Translations under genes and position numbers: made by a program
Shown: positions 37,501 to 44,123 of the stretch, in pieces
How the letters are laid out: each line of letters begins with the position of its first letter
Numbering within the stretch: the stretch's first letter is position 1
The notes under the pieces: model-generated
Databases searched by the model: none
Told to the model about the DNA's origin: nothing
What the model saw: the letters and a program-made list of their open reading frames with translations, nothing else
Source: CAVVFX01 sp963747535
Lineage (GTDB): Bacteria > Acidobacteriota > Terriglobia > Bryobacterales > Bryobacteraceae
DNA: 64,000 nt
NCBI GenBank assembly: GCA_963747535.1
Contig: CAVVFX010000020.1
Coordinates: 372,001-436,000 of the forward strand
Direction of reading: 5' to 3'

Positions 37501-38631
37501 GAAGGACTTCCCAACGGTCTCTCCAACGCGAATGGCGCGATCCTCTTTGATGGATCGCGAGCCACTATCAAGACGCTCACTGCCGAAACCGGCGGCGGCA
37601 AAGTGAACCTGACCGGTTTCGCTTCCTTCGTCGACGGGCTGATGGCTCTGCGGCTGGAGGCCGACGTGAAGGAGGTGCGCGTCCGTTATCCGGAAGGAGT
37701 GAGCACGGTGGCCAATGCGAGCCTGCGGCTCATCGGAACGTCCGAACGCAGTACGCTCTCCGGGACCATCACGGTGGTGCGCAGCGCTTTCGCGGTGCGT
37801 ACCGATCTGGGGCGAATGCTGGAGAGCGCGGCTGCGCCCGTCCAGACACCCTCGGTGCAGACCGGCCTCGTCGGCAACATGCAGTTTGACGTCGACATTC
37901 TGACCGCGCCCAACGTGACCTTCCAGACGTCGCTGGCGCAGAGCCTGCAGGCGGACGCCAATCTGCGGCTGCGCGGGACACTCTCCAACCCGGTATTGCT
38001 TGGCCGTGTCAATATCAACCAGGGCAATCTGAACTTTTTCGGCAACAATTACACCATCAACGAAGGCACAATTTCATTTTTTAATCCCGTCAAGCTGGAG
38101 CCGGTGCTGAACGTGAGTCTCGAAACCAGGGCCCGCGGCGTGGATGTGACGATCAATGTTACGGGGCCAGTGAACAAGCTGAACGTCAGCTACCGTTCCG
38201 ATCCTCCGCTGCAGTTTGCCGACCTGGTGGCGCTGCTCGCCACCGGGCGCACGCCCGAGAATCCCAACCTGGCCGCCAGCAATTCCGGGACACCGCAGAA
38301 CTGGCAGCAAATGGGGGCGTCGGGATTGCTCGGGCAGGCGATCGCCAACCCGTTAGCCGGCCGGCTGCAGCGGTTCTTCGGAGTCAGCAGAATTAAAATT
38401 GATCCACTCCTGACCGGTGTTGCGGGCAATGCGCAAGCGCGGGTTACGATTGAGCAGAACGTCACGCCCGATGTCACGCTTACCTATATAACGAATGTCG
38501 CGAGTACCACCGGGAGTGCGCAGGTGATCCGCGCCGAGTGGGACTTCGCGCGGCATTGGGCGGCGGTCGCGATACGGGATGAGTATGGATATTTTGGAAT
38601 CGATTTTCAGTACCGGAAAAGATTGAAGTAG
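34588..38631 (+). CDS. tamB: TamB-like translocation/assembly module protein
   Basis: A 1347-residue AsmA/TamB-type protein with an N-terminal transmembrane anchor (IGLITAASLLVLALLAVIAGI), a long repetitive beta-helical periplasmic body, and the conserved C-terminal DUF490 domain (LLGRVNINQGNLNFFGNNYTINEGTISFFNP...DPPLQFADLVALLATGRTP...). Such proteins bridge the inner and outer membranes and move phospholipids or help assemble barrel proteins with an Omp85 partner. Start is GTG 34588, overlapping the chaperone stop. Its TAG stop is followed immediately by a TCCGTTATC repeat array. Confidence 0.93.
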   Translation: MNRPVRIGLITAASLLVLALLAVIAGIEILRSDWFFQQVRHRVIAEIEKSTGGKVELREFHFDWSTLTTEAGGLVIHGTELLPEAPLVGVRKIVIRLKLISMMERRVDVASVEIVEPQVNLIVSADGGTNIPQPKTARSSKSIDQTILDMSIGRFGVQNGTLQVKAAGRPAKTLAWSVSGEKLTARFHYAAKTYRGNFSIEPLQVTYGSYGPINAAVELAVMLQRDHFQVTGGKLRTATSRIEFSGDIRNLTAPQIAGKFTAHMAAEEAGRLLAWRAGQNGMIDASGDFRFSSAEDYRVTGQLRATELTYRDPDLHFDHVQLSSRIDADPKKIEMTNLHAALLGGQVQGRATLMNFDRFEIKGSLSGFVATSLAELMHATPLPVDAQVSGPFEASGSLSALKYRRIDASAQLTLTPSGGAQVNGYIDAHYDGERQYLDLAKSFIALPSSRVELSGGMGLQSGGYRGQLQVHLSSRNLDDLLVIAPAIKTLPVTLQKGYAEFKGTINGALDSPAIAGHVNATNILIEKQSIEAFSADVNASGNQLQVRNGVLAYQTMRARLAGTLALHQWKADNQSPVTATASMQNADIANLFALLGQSQIPVRGSLIAEAQVNGTLADPRATATLRGGRGSAYGETFDRAAANVTYVNGGRQDFDIEVDAATRKVSLTGSFQHAATDFRSGTIQGNIKTSDIALNQIQAIGKYQPAIGGIAHGSGDFVAQLVPAKTGTQLEVASLNADLFTRNLALANKQLGDVHLTARTVAGQHRPLVTVQLEANVAHSTIRGTGNWRLASDYPGSGEVTFSQVNLAEVRKLFAPKATSLASVGGSVEGKITFSGPAEKPRAMTGTLEIPKLEIKPEPGGEIPIPESLRDIVIQNQGPIRAAMTNGNIRVEAARVTARSTDLSLAGTINLNAASPLNLRASGNLDLAILSMFERDLVSSGAVAATATIRGPFTQPDVIGRLDVKNANLNLEGLPNGLSNANGAILFDGSRATIKTLTAETGGGKVNLTGFASFVDGLMALRLEADVKEVRVRYPEGVSTVANASLRLIGTSERSTLSGTITVVRSAFAVRTDLGRMLESAAAPVQTPSVQTGLVGNMQFDVDILTAPNVTFQTSLAQSLQADANLRLRGTLSNPVLLGRVNINQGNLNFFGNNYTINEGTISFFNPVKLEPVLNVSLETRARGVDVTINVTGPVNKLNVSYRSDPPLQFADLVALLATGRTPENPNLAASNSGTPQNWQQMGASGLLGQAIANPLAGRLQRFFGVSRIKIDPLLTGVAGNAQARVTIEQNVTPDVTLTYITNVASTTGSAQVIRAEWDFARHWAAVAIRDEYGYFGIDFQYRKRLK

Positions 38632-38662
38632 TTATCCGTTGTCCGTTTTCCGTTATCCGTTG
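38632..38662 (+). repeat. Solo TCCGTTATC-type repeat array after tamB
   Basis: Three or four imperfect copies of TTATCCG/TGTCCG directly after the tamB stop. Same family and orientation as the left flank of the IVP gene (23903-23934), but no IVP gene follows. Confidence 0.7.
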
Positions 38663-38747
38663 CGGCCGGCGTTATTCAGTTGTCAAGGAGCGTTTGGGCA
38701 GCGTTTCTAAGGCTGCGGCCGGGATGACGAAACGAAGCCAAGTCAGC

Positions 38748-39383
38748 TTAGCGACCTAAGATGTCTTTTTGGAAGGCGGCCCAGCCCGGCATGCTGCTCA
38801 AGCTGTCGCGCGAAGCAGCTTTTTTGGCCTTGGCGAGAGTGTCGTCGTTACGGATCGCAGCGTCCACTTGCGCGACTGAAAAAACGAAGCCAAGGTCCTC
38901 TAAGTTGGTGGTGCAGCCGTTGATTTGATCGGCGCGCCGTACACTCATGGCCTCCCTCATTTCGGACTGTTCCCGTTGCAGCCGGAGGTCGATCATGACC
39001 CGGGCTTCGTTGAGGGTGACGGAGTATTGTTTCTTCAAGCGGGCCTCGTGTTTGCTCATAATGTCGATGGCTTTGAAGTCCACGATGTCGGCCGAGAGGA
39101 TAGCGGCTTCGATGCGCCCGCAACGGCTGAGCCGCCATTGGGTGTCGCAGAGAAGCTGGACGAGTTCCTGCTCCGGAGTGCAGGCGGGTGCAAACTTTTC
39201 GAACATGCCTTCGCACATCTTGCGATAGGCGGCTACGTCCTCTCCGGGGAGCAGGACGGTCTGGGCGGTGAGGCCGTGTTTCAGGGCGTTTTGAGAAGAT
39301 ACCGCTTTACCGGTTTCGGTGCGGGGTCCGGTGCTGTGCTGGGCGTTGGCCAGGTTGGCTGTGGCTTGAGCTGCTGTTGACAT
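38748..39383 (-). CDS. Unassigned protein of a multi-copy acidobacterial family
   Basis: A 211-residue protein starting MSTAAQATANLANAQHSTGPRTETGKAVSSQNALKHGLTAQ. I recognise this start as a family with many paralogs in Solibacter-like genomes, but it has no assigned function. The N-terminal 40 residues are basic and polar; the rest is predicted mostly helical with charged heptads (EARLKKQYSVTLNEARVMIDLRLQREQSEMREAMSV). AAAGGA lies about 8 bases before ATG 39383. There is no signal peptide. It may be element-associated, because it sits in a patch of small orphan genes and broken genes. Confidence 0.7.
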   Translation of the reverse strand: MSTAAQATANLANAQHSTGPRTETGKAVSSQNALKHGLTAQTVLLPGEDVAAYRKMCEGMFEKFAPACTPEQELVQLLCDTQWRLSRCGRIEAAILSADIVDFKAIDIMSKHEARLKKQYSVTLNEARVMIDLRLQREQSEMREAMSVRRADQINGCTTNLEDLGFVFSVAQVDAAIRNDDTLAKAKKAASRDSLSSMPGWAAFQKDILGR

Positions 39384-39592
39384 GAGATGTTCCTTTCGGT
39401 CGTGAGATTCACTTCCTGATTCATTTGTAGCGGGAGGTCAAGCTGGAAGTTAGCGTTGACTGGCTGGAAGTTGTTGAAGAAGCTGGGGCGATTTTTGGTA
39501 AGGCTGGGTGATCGAAGGCGAAGAACATCGCGCTCATCGGCAAAGGCGGGACGGGGAAGTGGGGAAGGCACACGATCCACGGGTACTCGGCT
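39384..39592. other. Gap with no recognised gene
   Basis: Contains the presumed promoter of the preceding minus-strand gene. On the plus strand one frame can be read from about 39425 through a single in-frame TGA at 39509-39511 into the broken HTH gene downstream, so part of this gap may be that gene's decayed 5' end. Confidence 0.35.
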
Positions 39593-39951
39593 AATTCGTT
39601 CAATCAAAAGATTGAAGGACTCGAAGAACGGATTCGGGAACTGCGTCAGATCAAGGATTTGCTCTCTCGCAAGGGCATCGGTGCGAAGGGCAACGGTAAC
39701 GGCACGGGCAAGACTTCCGCCGGCGCCCGACACTCGTCACTCCAGTTTTCACCGTCGCAATTGCCGCCGAAGGCGAGACAGTTTTGGGACTGGGTGAGAG
39801 CGCATGCGCCGGTCGCCCGGGAGGACATCAGAGACAAAAGCGCGTCTCGGAAGGGACGGTGTCGAACTACCTGAAAGCACAACACGGATTTCGGATGGTA
39901 TCTCGGGGCTTCCGGGATGTTGAGGGAGTGAGCCGAGAACAACGACAATAG
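39593..39951 (+). pseudogene. Frameshifted coiled-coil / HTH-like gene
   Basis: One plus-strand frame gives a clear coiled coil (NQKIEGLEERIRELRQIKDLLSRKG), a Gly/Lys linker and QLPPKARQFWDWVRAHAPVAREDI. It then loses sense at about 39840. The adjacent frame continues with VSEGTVSNYLKAQHGFRMVSRGFRD, which looks like a helix-turn-helix recognition region, and stops at 39951. The two halves fit one protein interrupted by a frameshift, and no good start codon precedes it. A terminator hairpin begins 6 bp after the stop, supporting a formerly transcribed plus-strand gene. Confidence 0.45.
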
Positions 39952-39956
39952 ACGCC

Positions 39957-39985
39957 AAAGGCCGGATCTTGCAAACCCGGCCTTT
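39957..39985 (+). terminator. Terminator hairpin after the broken HTH-like gene
   Basis: A perfect 9-bp stem, AAAGGCCGG (39957-39965) and CCGGCCTTT (39977-39985), with an 11-nt loop. It has A on the left and T on the right arm, so it could work in both directions. Confidence 0.65.
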
Positions 39986-40118
39986 CGCATTTCGGTAGAG
40001 CGCCAAAGTGTTTGAATGGCACGATTCGAGGGCCACCAGTCAATACCCTAGCCCAGCTATTCGTGTGTCTGGTCACAGAGGGCTTTGGCTGTAGCGGGGA
40101 GCGTCTTCCGGCGCTCCC

Positions 40119-40361
40119 TCACTCGACGTCTTCACCCTTTGCAGCCATGCCCGGTGCAAGGAATGTAGAAACGCTTTCGCCATGGCGAGCAAGAATGCCG
40201 GTTTTGAAACGCTTGTACCATTCGCCGTTTGGCACGGTAGGCTCGGATTCCATCCACCGTTTCAATTCGAGTAAATCGGAGCTTTGAATTCGGCCCTCGT
40301 GGTAGCGCTGAATAAGGTGCTTCAAGATCCTCTCTGGCGCTGGCTTCTTTATCTTTGGCAT
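40119..40361 (-). CDS. Small unassigned basic protein
   Basis: An 80-residue protein (MPKIKKPAPERILKHLIQRYHEGRIQSSDLLELKRWMESEPTVPNGEWYKRFKTG...). I do not recognise the family. It is helical, with no signal peptide or Cys. It follows the KGG-rich gene on the same strand with a 62-bp gap, so the two probably share a transcript. The ribosome site before ATG 40361 is weak (AGGAA, too far), so the start is uncertain. Confidence 0.5.
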   Translation of the reverse strand: MPKIKKPAPERILKHLIQRYHEGRIQSSDLLELKRWMESEPTVPNGEWYKRFKTGILARHGESVSTFLAPGMAAKGEDVE

Positions 40362-40423
40362 TAGCGATGCCGTTCCTATGTAGACATCGGAACGTCAGGC
40401 GGTTAGGGCTGAACAAGTGTTGT

Positions 40424-40825
40424 TTAGGCTTTGACGTTTTCGTACTGTTTGTGGAAGATCATTCTTTCAATTTGTTCGGAAAGCGCTTCCATTTCAGTTG
40501 GATTGTTAATAGCTTTGTATCGCTTTAGCAAGGACATAAAAGCGTGATCGGATGTGTCACTGCGAACGGCAGCAGAAGAAGTAGCTTCACCGATTTGAAA
40601 TTCATTAGATGTCTTCGTGTCCGCAGTCGTCTCTCCCTTATTCACTATATTGTCGGCGCTTGTTTTGGCTTTCAACTTGGCCCAACGTGCCTTGACAGCT
40701 TTGCGTGCGCTTTCGCTTCGCTGTGCCGGTGTGAGTTTGGCGGCTCTTGCGAGACCGCCCTTTTTGCCGCCCTTGCGCCCTAACGCTACGGCGGCTGGAT
40801 CTTTCTTTCTTACTTTTGCGGCCAT
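40424..40825 (-). CDS. Unassigned KGG-rich basic protein, probably leaderless mRNA
   Basis: A 133-residue protein whose N-terminal half is Lys/Ala/Gly-rich (ALGRKGGKKGGLARAAKLTPAQRSESARKAVKARW), a pattern seen in small DNA-binding-like proteins. The C-terminal half is acidic/helical (LLKRYKAINNPTEMEALSEQIERMI). The function is unknown. The ATG at 40825 is only 6 nt after a perfect TATAAT on the minus strand, so transcription would begin at or next to the start codon; no Shine-Dalgarno is present. It faces a mirror-image promoter on the other strand. Confidence 0.6.
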   Translation of the reverse strand: MAAKVRKKDPAAVALGRKGGKKGGLARAAKLTPAQRSESARKAVKARWAKLKAKTSADNIVNKGETTADTKTSNEFQIGEATSSAAVRSDTSDHAFMSLLKRYKAINNPTEMEALSEQIERMIFHKQYENVKA

Positions 40826-40831
40826 GTCTGC

Positions 40832-40883
40832 ATTATACGTGAGCGGTCACGAGTTAACAAGTACTTAGGCGGTCACGTATAAT
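40832..40883. promoter_or_regulatory. Symmetric divergent promoter pair with repeated operator-like sites
   Basis: Minus strand: TTGTTA (40860-40855), 17-bp spacer, TATAAT (40837-40832). Plus strand: TTAACA (40854-40859), 18-bp spacer, TATAAT (40878-40883). The two -35 boxes overlap. Outer 11-bp arms ATTATACGTGA (40832-40842) and TCACGTATAAT (40873-40883) are a perfect inverted repeat. GCGGTCACG occurs twice as a direct repeat (40843-40851, 40869-40877), and the first copy forms CGTGA-4-TCACG. Binding of one regulator could shut both sides. Confidence 0.65.
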
Positions 40884-40889
40884 ATTGGT

Positions 40890-41078
40890 GTGGTGATGGT
40901 GGTGTTGATGTCGATGGTCGCAGTGACGGAGGCGCTCGTCTGTGCGAGCGCTGGTATCGAAGGCGTAACCAAAAGGGCTGTGCTCAGAAAATACACCCAT
41001 CCCTTTTGGTTTAGCGCGCATTGGGACCTTGGCTGGTGCGGGGGGATTGAAGCGATTGCGGATGTGTTGTTGCTTTAA
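40890..41078 (+). other. Short transcript from the plus-side promoter (62-codon frame or structured RNA)
   Basis: A GTG lies 6 nt after the plus-strand TATAAT and opens a 62-codon frame without a recognisable family or ribosome site. The same stretch contains two good hairpins: GCGCTCG/CGAGCGC (40932-40951) and a perfect 11-bp pair AACCAAAAGGG (40967-40977) with CCCTTTTGGTT (41001-41011). The second ends in T-rich sequence and may be a terminator, which would leave a transcript of about 120 nt. A small RNA is as likely as a protein. Confidence 0.4.
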
Positions 41079-41164
41079 ACCGGCAGGCTCGAAACTACGC
41101 CATTTCGGAACTGCTTACGCGCGCGGCTCCAACCGCTCCCTAAGAAGCTGAGAAAAAATGGGGG

Positions 41165-41236
41165 CCACGGATGCACGCGGATAAACACAGATTGAAAACA
41201 AGGATCTTATCCGTGTCTATCTGTGTGCATCCGTGG
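41165..41236. repeat. CACGGATG-type interspersed repeat, inverted pair
   Basis: Left arm 41165-41192 and right arm 41209-41236 are inverted copies matching at 24 of 28 positions, both with CATCCGTGG at the outer end. A related single arm occurs at 48007-48040. This is a common type of non-coding palindrome in acidobacterial and verrucomicrobial genomes by my recollection; its function is unknown. It sits about 180 bp before the hybrid kinase gene. Confidence 0.7.
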
Positions 41237-41413
41237 CTAATAAGGAATTTTTCTCACCTTCTGACGGTCGCGGCTCAGAACCTGGAATGGTTATTCGGAG
41301 ACAGACACTTAGTGGCTTATCGCGGCAAAGCACGAGGCACCAAAATCGCTATGATAAGCATTGGCCGCAAAGAATAATCCGTTCTGCACTGGGAGACGCA
41401 GCCAGGTATTACC

Positions 41414-43837
41414 ATGAGCATCAGCGGTCAAAGACATACTCCCCAGGAGCAGCAAGGCAAGTTTCAGCAACTCCTGGATCTGACTGGCGTGATCAGCCGT
41501 GCACAAGGGCCGCGGGAGATCTACCGGGCGGTAACGCAAGCCCTGGTACAGGCACTCGGCGCCGACCGTGCCGCCGTGCTGCTTTTTGATCCGGACGACG
41601 TGTTGCGATTCGAGGAGTGGGTGGGCCTCTCAGACGACTACCGCAATGCCGCGAACGGTCACACGCCCTGGCCGCCAGGCGCGCGCGATGCGCAGCCAAT
41701 GGCCGTTTCCGACGTAACGCAGGAGGCCTCCTTTGCGGTTTGCTCGGATACGTTGGCCAAGGAAGGAATCCGGGCCGTGGCTCTCTTTCCGCTCATGGGA
41801 AGCGGCGGGGTGGCCGGCGAAATCATTCTCTACTACAACACGCCGCATGTGTTTCAAACGGAAGAACTCCAACTTGCCGAAGTGATTGCCGGTCACGCAG
41901 CGCTGGCGATAGAACGGCAGAGCGCCGAGGCCGCGTTGCGACGCAGCGAGGAAAGATTCCGGACCACATTCTTCCAAATGGCTGTCGGCATTGCCCAGAC
42001 CAGCCTGCAGGGGGAATGGCTGCTTCTGAACGACCGCTTCTGCGAGATTCTCGGCTATACACAAGCCGAACTGCGTGGGAAGACGTTTCTGGATATTACG
42101 CACCCGGACGACCGGGAGGAGGTTCTCGACGGAAGACGCCGGGTCCTGGCAGGCGAGATCCTGTCGCACACCATGGAGAAGCGTTACGTCCACAAGAACG
42201 GCACGACTGTTTGGGCGCGGTGGTATTTGTCACTGGTGAGGGATCACTGCAACGTGCCTCAATATTTCATCGCGGTGATTGAAAACATCGCCGAAGACGA
42301 GGCGGCGGTGGAAGCGTTGCGCCAAAGCGAACTGCTGCACAAGCAAATATGCGATAACATCCCGGAATGTATTTTCCTGCTTGACGTTACATCCGACGGC
42401 CGGTTCAAATTCAGAGCACTCAACCCGGCCGAGGAAAGGGCAGTGGGCCTCAAAAGCTCAGAGGTATCCGGCAGATTCATCGAAGATGTGCTTTCCGAAA
42501 AGGTGTCCCAAAAGGTGATCGCGAACTATCGCCGTTGTCTGGAAGCGGGATCGCCGATCAGCTACGAAGACGAACTTAATCTGGAGACGGGGCGCCGGTA
42601 TTTCCACACGAACCTCATTCCGTTGCGAAATGCCTCCGGCCGCATCCACCGAATCGCCGGATGTTGCACAGACCTCACCGACGTCAGGCGCACACAGGAC
42701 GAGGCTCTTGCCAGACAGAAGTTGGAAAGTATAGGCGTGCTGGCTAGCGGTATCGCCCATGACTTTAACAACCTGCTGGGTGGTATTCTGAGTTGCACCG
42801 AACTCGCATTGACGGAGTGCGCCGGCGGTTCGCCGGTTGAGGAACAACTCCAGCAAGTGAGGACGGCGTCAATTCGGGGCGCCGAGATCGTTCGTGAATT
42901 AATGATCTACTCCGGGCAGGACGAAGCGGGTCCCCTTGAGCCGGTAGATTTGTCACGGCTCGTCGAAGAGATGCTGGAACTCCTAAAGGTCTCCATCTCG
43001 AAACAGACGGTCTTGAAGACTGACCTGCACCGGAACCTTCCCGCCGTGCCGGGCAGGGCATCACAGATCCGCCAAATCGTGATGAACCTGGTTATCAATG
43101 CGTCAGAAGCGATTGGCGACAAAGGCGGCGTAATCAAGGTGACGACGTCACACGGTCCGAACAGTCCGGCGAATTTGCCGGCGGGAGATTACTTGAACCT
43201 GGGGGTGTCGGATACGGGAGGCGGTATGACAGAAGAGGTGAAAGCCAGAATCTTCGATCCGTTCTTCAGCACGAAATTCGCCGGCCGTGGCCTGGGGCTC
43301 GCGGTCGTTCAAAGCGTCGTTCGAGATCACGGCGGCGCCATCAATCTCGTAAGCGTGTCCGGCCAGGGGACTACGTTTGAGATTCTCCTGCCTTGTGCCG
43401 GTGAGACGGCTCAAGCGAGCCACGGTGCCATCACGGTGCCTTCCCGGAGGAAACAGCAGCCCTGGCCGGGGACTGTTCTAGTCGTGGAAGATGAAGAACT
43501 TTTGCGATTCGCCGTCTCAAAGATGCTGCGAAATAACGGGTTCGGGGTAATTGAGGCAGGCGACGGCTCTGCTGCGTTAGAACTGGTCCGGGCAAATAAG
43601 GATGAGATCGATGTAATGCTGCTGGATATGACTTTGCCGGGGGCATCCAGCCGGGAGATCCTCCAGGAAGCCCGGCAGATTCGCCCCAATCTGAAAGTAA
43701 TTCTCACCAGCGCCTACAGCAGAGAAACTGTCGACGGCTCCTTTGCGGGGCTGCCAATCGAGTTCTTCATTCGGAAACCTTTTAAGCTTGCCGACCTCAT
43801 GGGCTTGATTCGGGACGTCCTCTCTCGCGTAATCTAA
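41414..43837 (+). CDS. Hybrid sensor histidine kinase (GAF-PAS-PAS-HisKA-HATPase-REC)
   Basis: An 807-residue cytoplasmic hybrid kinase with no membrane helix. Approximate order: GAF (17-165), PAS/PAC (172-295, with RWYLSLVRD), second PAS (300-425), dimerisation helix with the phospho-His in ASGIAHDFNNLLGGIL (about 455), ATPase domain with N box MNLVINASEAI, G1 DTGGGM and G2 GRGLGLAVV, then a receiver with the phospho-Asp in VMLLDMTLPG. It senses a soluble ligand or redox state, unknown. ATG 41414 is used; no output regulator lies next to it. Confidence 0.92.
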   Translation: MSISGQRHTPQEQQGKFQQLLDLTGVISRAQGPREIYRAVTQALVQALGADRAAVLLFDPDDVLRFEEWVGLSDDYRNAANGHTPWPPGARDAQPMAVSDVTQEASFAVCSDTLAKEGIRAVALFPLMGSGGVAGEIILYYNTPHVFQTEELQLAEVIAGHAALAIERQSAEAALRRSEERFRTTFFQMAVGIAQTSLQGEWLLLNDRFCEILGYTQAELRGKTFLDITHPDDREEVLDGRRRVLAGEILSHTMEKRYVHKNGTTVWARWYLSLVRDHCNVPQYFIAVIENIAEDEAAVEALRQSELLHKQICDNIPECIFLLDVTSDGRFKFRALNPAEERAVGLKSSEVSGRFIEDVLSEKVSQKVIANYRRCLEAGSPISYEDELNLETGRRYFHTNLIPLRNASGRIHRIAGCCTDLTDVRRTQDEALARQKLESIGVLASGIAHDFNNLLGGILSCTELALTECAGGSPVEEQLQQVRTASIRGAEIVRELMIYSGQDEAGPLEPVDLSRLVEEMLELLKVSISKQTVLKTDLHRNLPAVPGRASQIRQIVMNLVINASEAIGDKGGVIKVTTSHGPNSPANLPAGDYLNLGVSDTGGGMTEEVKARIFDPFFSTKFAGRGLGLAVVQSVVRDHGGAINLVSVSGQGTTFEILLPCAGETAQASHGAITVPSRRKQQPWPGTVLVVEDEELLRFAVSKMLRNNGFGVIEAGDGSAALELVRANKDEIDVMLLDMTLPGASSREILQEARQIRPNLKVILTSAYSRETVDGSFAGLPIEFFIRKPFKLADLMGLIRDVLSRVI

Positions 43838-44123
43838 CAACGGACCGACCCACGTGGCACGATCATATGTCGAAGACCTTTCGTACGCGGCGCGAAGTCG
43901 ATTCATCTTTCTTTCGTGAGAGAGCACGGTAAAACGTCACACACGCCTGCACGGGCCTTTTCGGAAGGAGCAGGCCAAAAGGCCTACTCCGTATGGCGGC
44001 AAGCCGCAAAAACGGCTGCTCCGCAGCCGGGCAGACCACAAAAAACGATGGTCTGCCCTACGGCAGGCCAAGGGCCTACTCCACAATTCTTCGCGGGCCG
44101 CGAAGACTTTGACTGTTAGTAGG
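43838..44123. repeat. Palindrome cluster, repeat locus C
   Basis: Between convergent genes. From 43967 to about 44107 at least five hairpins follow one another: GGAGCAGGCC/GGCCTACTCC (43967-43990), GCGGC/GCCGC, CGGCTGC/GCAGCCG, the 30-nt core GGGCAGACCA/TGGTCTGCCC (44029-44058), and CTTCGCG/CGCGAAG near 44090-44106. The core is the exact reverse complement of the one at 19848-19877, and the flanks also match locus A in reverse (CGCGAAGAATT, GAGTA-GGCC, TGCGGCTTGCC). It may also serve as a bidirectional terminator. Confidence 0.75.

Noticed and set aside
40119..40416. Alternative overlapping frame 40132-40416 on the minus strand
   Set aside because: Arg/Pro-rich composition typical of a shadow. 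The frame 40119-40361 has more protein-like composition, though neither is certain.
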